Shown one piece after another: positions 62,606-64,000 of a DNA stretch of 64,000 nt. The notes beneath the pieces are model-generated. The model was not told the origin of the DNA. It worked only from the letters and a program-made list of their open reading frames with translations, and made no database searches. The DNA comes from JANQPA01 sp964548175. GTDB taxonomy: Bacteria; Bacteroidota; Bacteroidia; Chitinophagales; Saprospiraceae. The translations under genes and the position numbers were made by a program. Location: the NCBI GenBank assembly GCA_964548175.1, contig CAZJQS010000024.1, positions 1 to 64,000 on the forward strand. The letters run 5' to 3'. The number at the start of each line of letters is the position of its first letter. Position 1 is the first letter of the stretch.

Positions 62606-63562
62606 ATGAAAAAGGAATTAACCCAAGCCGAAAAGACAGACAATGCCCTTCGCCGGCAGCGATTTTTGCAGCAATTGGGACACCTTCCCGATTTTGGGGT
62701 ATCCGGCTTTTTCGGACCCGGCAGCGCCAGCTGGCAGTTGTACCGTGAGCCCGTGGTCCTGCTCGGCGGCATTCGGGCGCTGCTGCTGCAGATCGCCCAT
62801 CCCGCCATTGCGGACGGCGTCAACCGCTACAGCAATTTCCGGGAAGATGCCCTCGACCGGGGCCGGCGCACCTTCATGGCTATGGCCAAGATCTACTTTG
62901 GGGATGCTGAAACCGCCCGTCAAACGGCGCTACAATTACATACCATCCATTCTTTTATCAGAGGAGCCTATACTGACAAGGAGGGGAAAAGCATTTCTTA
63001 TTGTGCCAATGATCCGGAACTGCTCCTTTGGGTGCTGGCTACGCTCATCGACACCACCTATCAGGTTTTTGAGGCTGTAAAAGGGCCCTTGCCGGAATAC
63101 ATGAAAGTACAATTTTACAAGGAATCCAAAACGACCGCCCTTCTGATGGGCATTCCTGCAGCATACTTCCCTCCTACTTTGGATGACTTTCGAAACTATT
63201 TTTCCAAAACGGTGGCAGAAGACTTGCACGTAAATGATACTACAATGCAGTTAGCTGCAGCTATTCTGGACAACCGCTATTCCGGAAAGCGGCTCTCGGA
63301 AGCGTTGGCGGTCGGTTTTTTACCAAAAAAATTAATAGCCGCTTTTCATTTAAAGGATACGCCCAAAGTGCGCCGTCGCTTTGACAGGGTCATTCGAATA
63401 GCCAGGGCCTTACAAGCATTGACGCCGCTTTATCTACGTACGGCGCCAGCCTGGCATCAGGCGCATTATCGTTTAGATAAAAACGAGGGGCGCTCGCCTA
63501 AATGGCTGGGTAGGTTTTATGTATGGTTAGGAGAGAAAATGCATATTCCGTTGGGGATATGA
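62606..63562 (+). CDS. Oxygenase MpaB family protein (DUF2236)
   Basis: This 318-residue protein matches the DUF2236 group (MpaB/latex-clearing-protein catalytic domain): GFFGPGSASWQLYREPVVLLGGIRALLLQIAHPAIADGV near residue 30, RTFMAMAKIYFGDAETA, LHTIHSFIRG and AND PELLLWVLATLIDT. The conserved His in QIAHP and in LHTIH could bind haem, as in rubber oxygenases. Real substrate unknown. The start at 62606 is chosen because the same frame runs upstream into the tRNA gene, which cannot be coding. Confidence 0.83.
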   Translation: MKKELTQAEKTDNALRRQRFLQQLGHLPDFGVSGFFGPGSASWQLYREPVVLLGGIRALLLQIAHPAIADGVNRYSNFREDALDRGRRTFMAMAKIYFGDAETARQTALQLHTIHSFIRGAYTDKEGKSISYCANDPELLLWVLATLIDTTYQVFEAVKGPLPEYMKVQFYKESKTTALLMGIPAAYFPPTLDDFRNYFSKTVAEDLHVNDTTMQLAAAILDNRYSGKRLSEALAVGFLPKKLIAAFHLKDTPKVRRRFDRVIRIARALQALTPLYLRTAPAWHQAHYRLDKNEGRSPKWLGRFYVWLGEKMHIPLGI

Positions 63563-63569
63563 TTTTTAG

Positions 63570-64000
63570 TTACTGCGCTACTTCTTTCAAATAAGCCATC
63601 ACATCGAAGTTTTCGAGGGAATCGATCACTTTATAAGGCGTGAAGGCAAACTGGGAAAGTTCCTCTTTTTTTGACACCCCGGAAAGCGTCAGAATGGTTT
63701 TATAGCCCACCTGTATGCCGCCGAGGATATCGGTCGTCATAGTATCGCCGATGATGGTTGTTTCTTCAGTAGAGAGGCCTAATTTTTTACGGGCGACCCG
63801 CATCATCACCGGGCTCGGCTTACCGACGGAAAAGGCCTTGATCCCGGTAGCCTCCTCGATCATAGCGATGACGGCTTTGATGCCAAGGTTATTCCAACCT
63901 TTGATTTTGGGAGAAGGGTCCAGGTTGGTAGCCACCAGTTTAGCGCCGTTTAGGATCATATCGACGGCATGGTTCACCATTTCGAGGGTAAAATTTCGCC
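63570..64000 (-). CDS. HAD-superfamily phosphatase, NagD-like (5' end outside window)
   Basis: The visible part is the C-terminal portion of a HAD type IIA phosphatase. LVATNLDPSPKI is in the cap domain, GKPSPVMMRVARKKLG carries the motif III Lys, and IIGDTMTTDILGGIQVGYKTILTLSGV is motif IV with its Asp. The frame stays open to the window edge (RNFTLEMVNHAVD), so the start lies beyond 64000. NagD-type enzymes remove phosphate from small metabolites such as nucleotides. It converges with the DUF2236 gene, 7 bases between stops. Confidence 0.88.
   Translation of the reverse strand, partial: RNFTLEMVNHAVDMILNGAKLVATNLDPSPKIKGWNNLGIKAVIAMIEEATGIKAFSVGKPSPVMMRVARKKLGLSTEETTIIGDTMTTDILGGIQVGYKTILTLSGVSKKEELSQFAFTPYKVIDSLENFDVMAYLKEVAQ

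Noticed and set aside
1..64000. CRISPR array, prophage, rRNA operon or replication origin
   Set aside because: No regularly spaced repeats with unique spacers, phage structural genes, rRNA sequence or DnaA-box cluster were seen in the window.

Overview
The window looks like chromosomal DNA of a Bacteroidota bacterium, most likely a marine or aquatic member of the Saprospiria (Lewinella/Phaeodactylibacter-like). This rests on a SusC/SusD pair, a hybrid two-component sensor (HTCS), several proteins ending in type IX secretion (T9SS) sorting domains, GSCFA, DUF4861 and PaaD-type genes, and a TAnnTTTG -7 box before a tRNA gene. The species call is inference from gene content only.

Layout. Positions 1-3820 are a decaying mobile-element zone. 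It holds the end of an IS21-family element with a nested palindromic repeat inside it, a DoxX gene, a small conserved gene, a frameshifted T9SS-protein remnant, a sensor kinase broken in three ways, and a frameshifted IS256-family relic joined to that kinase. Positions 3880-17516 carry ordinary housekeeping and accessory genes: a secreted lipase, GSCFA, a conserved unknown, paaD and a paaG-like gene, meaB, a lemA-TPM-TPM cluster interrupted by a small inverted-repeat element, a lipoprotein metalloprotease, an ATP-grasp enzyme, an NRDE protein and a nitroreductase.

Positions 17636-58731 form a large sugar-use region. xylB-xylA comes first. Then comes a 1427-residue HTCS on the minus strand, diverging from a long plus-strand run of genes for pectin breakdown. 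The intracellular part is kduD, a KduI/IolB-family isomerase, uxaC, kdgK, eda, a three-gene TRAP transporter, uxaA and uxaB. The extracellular and periplasmic part is GH28, a CE12-like esterase, GH43, PL1, SusC, SusD, a 1532-residue multidomain T9SS protein, DUF4861, GH105, a PQQ-type sugar dehydrogenase, CE8 and finally a pirin. The proposed flow is: CE8 and CE12 remove esters, PL1 and GH28 cut the backbone, SusCD imports oligomers, GH105 and GH28 finish them, TRAP carries monomers inward, and the UxaCBA and KduID branches meet at KDG, which KdgK and Eda turn into pyruvate and glyceraldehyde 3-phosphate.

Positions 58732-64000 hold repeat hairpins, two paralogous SDR genes, an MlaE/MlaF-type ABC pair, a tRNA-Leu(GAG), a DUF2236 oxygenase-family gene and the 3' part of a HAD phosphatase gene.

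The least understood protein is the 1532-residue one right after susD. It has two tandem copies of a roughly 245-residue domain, a LamG-like domain, a cadherin-like domain, a beta-helix and a sorting tail. Also notable are a matched pair of long hairpins with sequence-divergent stems but the same triloop and flank, and TTTTGGG heptad repeats directly after two genes.
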